This document shows positions 63,919 to 64,000 of a stretch of DNA of 64,000 nucleotides, one piece after another. The first letter of the stretch is position 1. Each line of letters starts with the position of its first letter. The stretch comes from Aurantimonas coralicida DSM 14790 (GTDB taxonomy: Bacteria; Pseudomonadota; Alphaproteobacteria; Rhizobiales; Rhizobiaceae). The position numbers and the translations under genes are program-made. The notes under the pieces are model-generated. The model was not told where the DNA came from, did not search any database, and was given only the letters and a program-made list of their open reading frames with translations. The stretch is from the NCBI RefSeq assembly GCF_000421645.1, contig NZ_ATXK01000008.1, forward strand, positions 62,001 to 126,000, written 5' to 3'.

Positions 63919-64000
63919 CGTTCGGGGCTCCGGCACGTCCGCATGGGCCGGCCCGCCCGGCACGTCTCACCTGGCGGTCTCTCTGCCCTTGGCATCGCCG

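Noticed and set aside
1-64000. CRISPR arrays, insertion sequences, toxin-antitoxin or phage-defence genes
   Set aside because: No direct-repeat array, transposase, inverted terminal repeat pair or defence-type domain was recognised on either strand.

Overview
The window reads as chromosomal DNA of a high-GC alphaproteobacterium of the Rhizobiales (Hyphomicrobiales). The evidence is a fused SecDF next to YajC and homologues of two mitochondrial complex I assembly factors, an ExoR-type periplasmic regulator, the PopZ polar organiser, a tatABC-serS-surE-pcm-nlpD run, and argS next to a SPOR protein and nagZ. I saw no prophage, insertion sequence, CRISPR array or rRNA. I could not assign a genus.

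Bases 1-33,200 are mostly housekeeping genes on the minus strand. They comprise a truncated DUF4153 membrane protein; yajC-secDF with the NDUFAF3-like and NDUFAF6-like genes; a DUF815 ATPase on the plus strand; tatA-tatB-tatC-serS-surE-pcm followed by an NlpD-like gene; an ABC ATPase at the place where I would expect scpA-scpB; nagZ, a SPOR protein, argS and dgt; erpA and xth on the plus strand; exoR overlapping ilvD; an OmpP1/FadL porin; then valS, popZ, tolC and a second pcm-like gene. Gene ends often overlap as TGATG or ATGA, which suggests translational coupling.

Bases 33,200-46,400 mix small genes and metabolism. There is a tRNA-Cys, a small secreted protein, a LysR regulator divergent from another small secreted protein, a zinc-ribbon-like protein, a small membrane protein, a tRNA-Asn and a DNA photolyase. 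A plus-strand series follows: cysK, alanyl-tRNA editing protein, mercaptopyruvate sulfurtransferase, GNAT acetyltransferase, ornithine cyclodeaminase-like protein and a membrane-anchored alpha/beta hydrolase. Then come a 72-residue protein, a class I aminotransferase and a fumarylacetoacetate hydrolase family protein.

Bases 46,400-64,000 look accessory and catabolic. One block is a three-part TRAP transporter (dctPQM), a thiamine diphosphate enzyme and a MarR regulator; both of its transcription units carry the same candidate operator. The second block holds an L-2-keto-3-deoxyarabonate dehydratase homologue (AraD) behind an SDR dehydrogenase, a divergent Ldh-type dehydrogenase with a TAXI-TRAP transporter, a glutathione transferase, a second thiamine diphosphate enzyme, an aldo/keto reductase and an alpha-ketoglutarate semialdehyde dehydrogenase. 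AraD plus the last enzyme would carry 2-keto-3-deoxypentonate to 2-oxoglutarate (a non-phosphorylative pentose route), but no pentonate dehydratase was seen here. A short motif is shared by the two promoter regions of this pathway.
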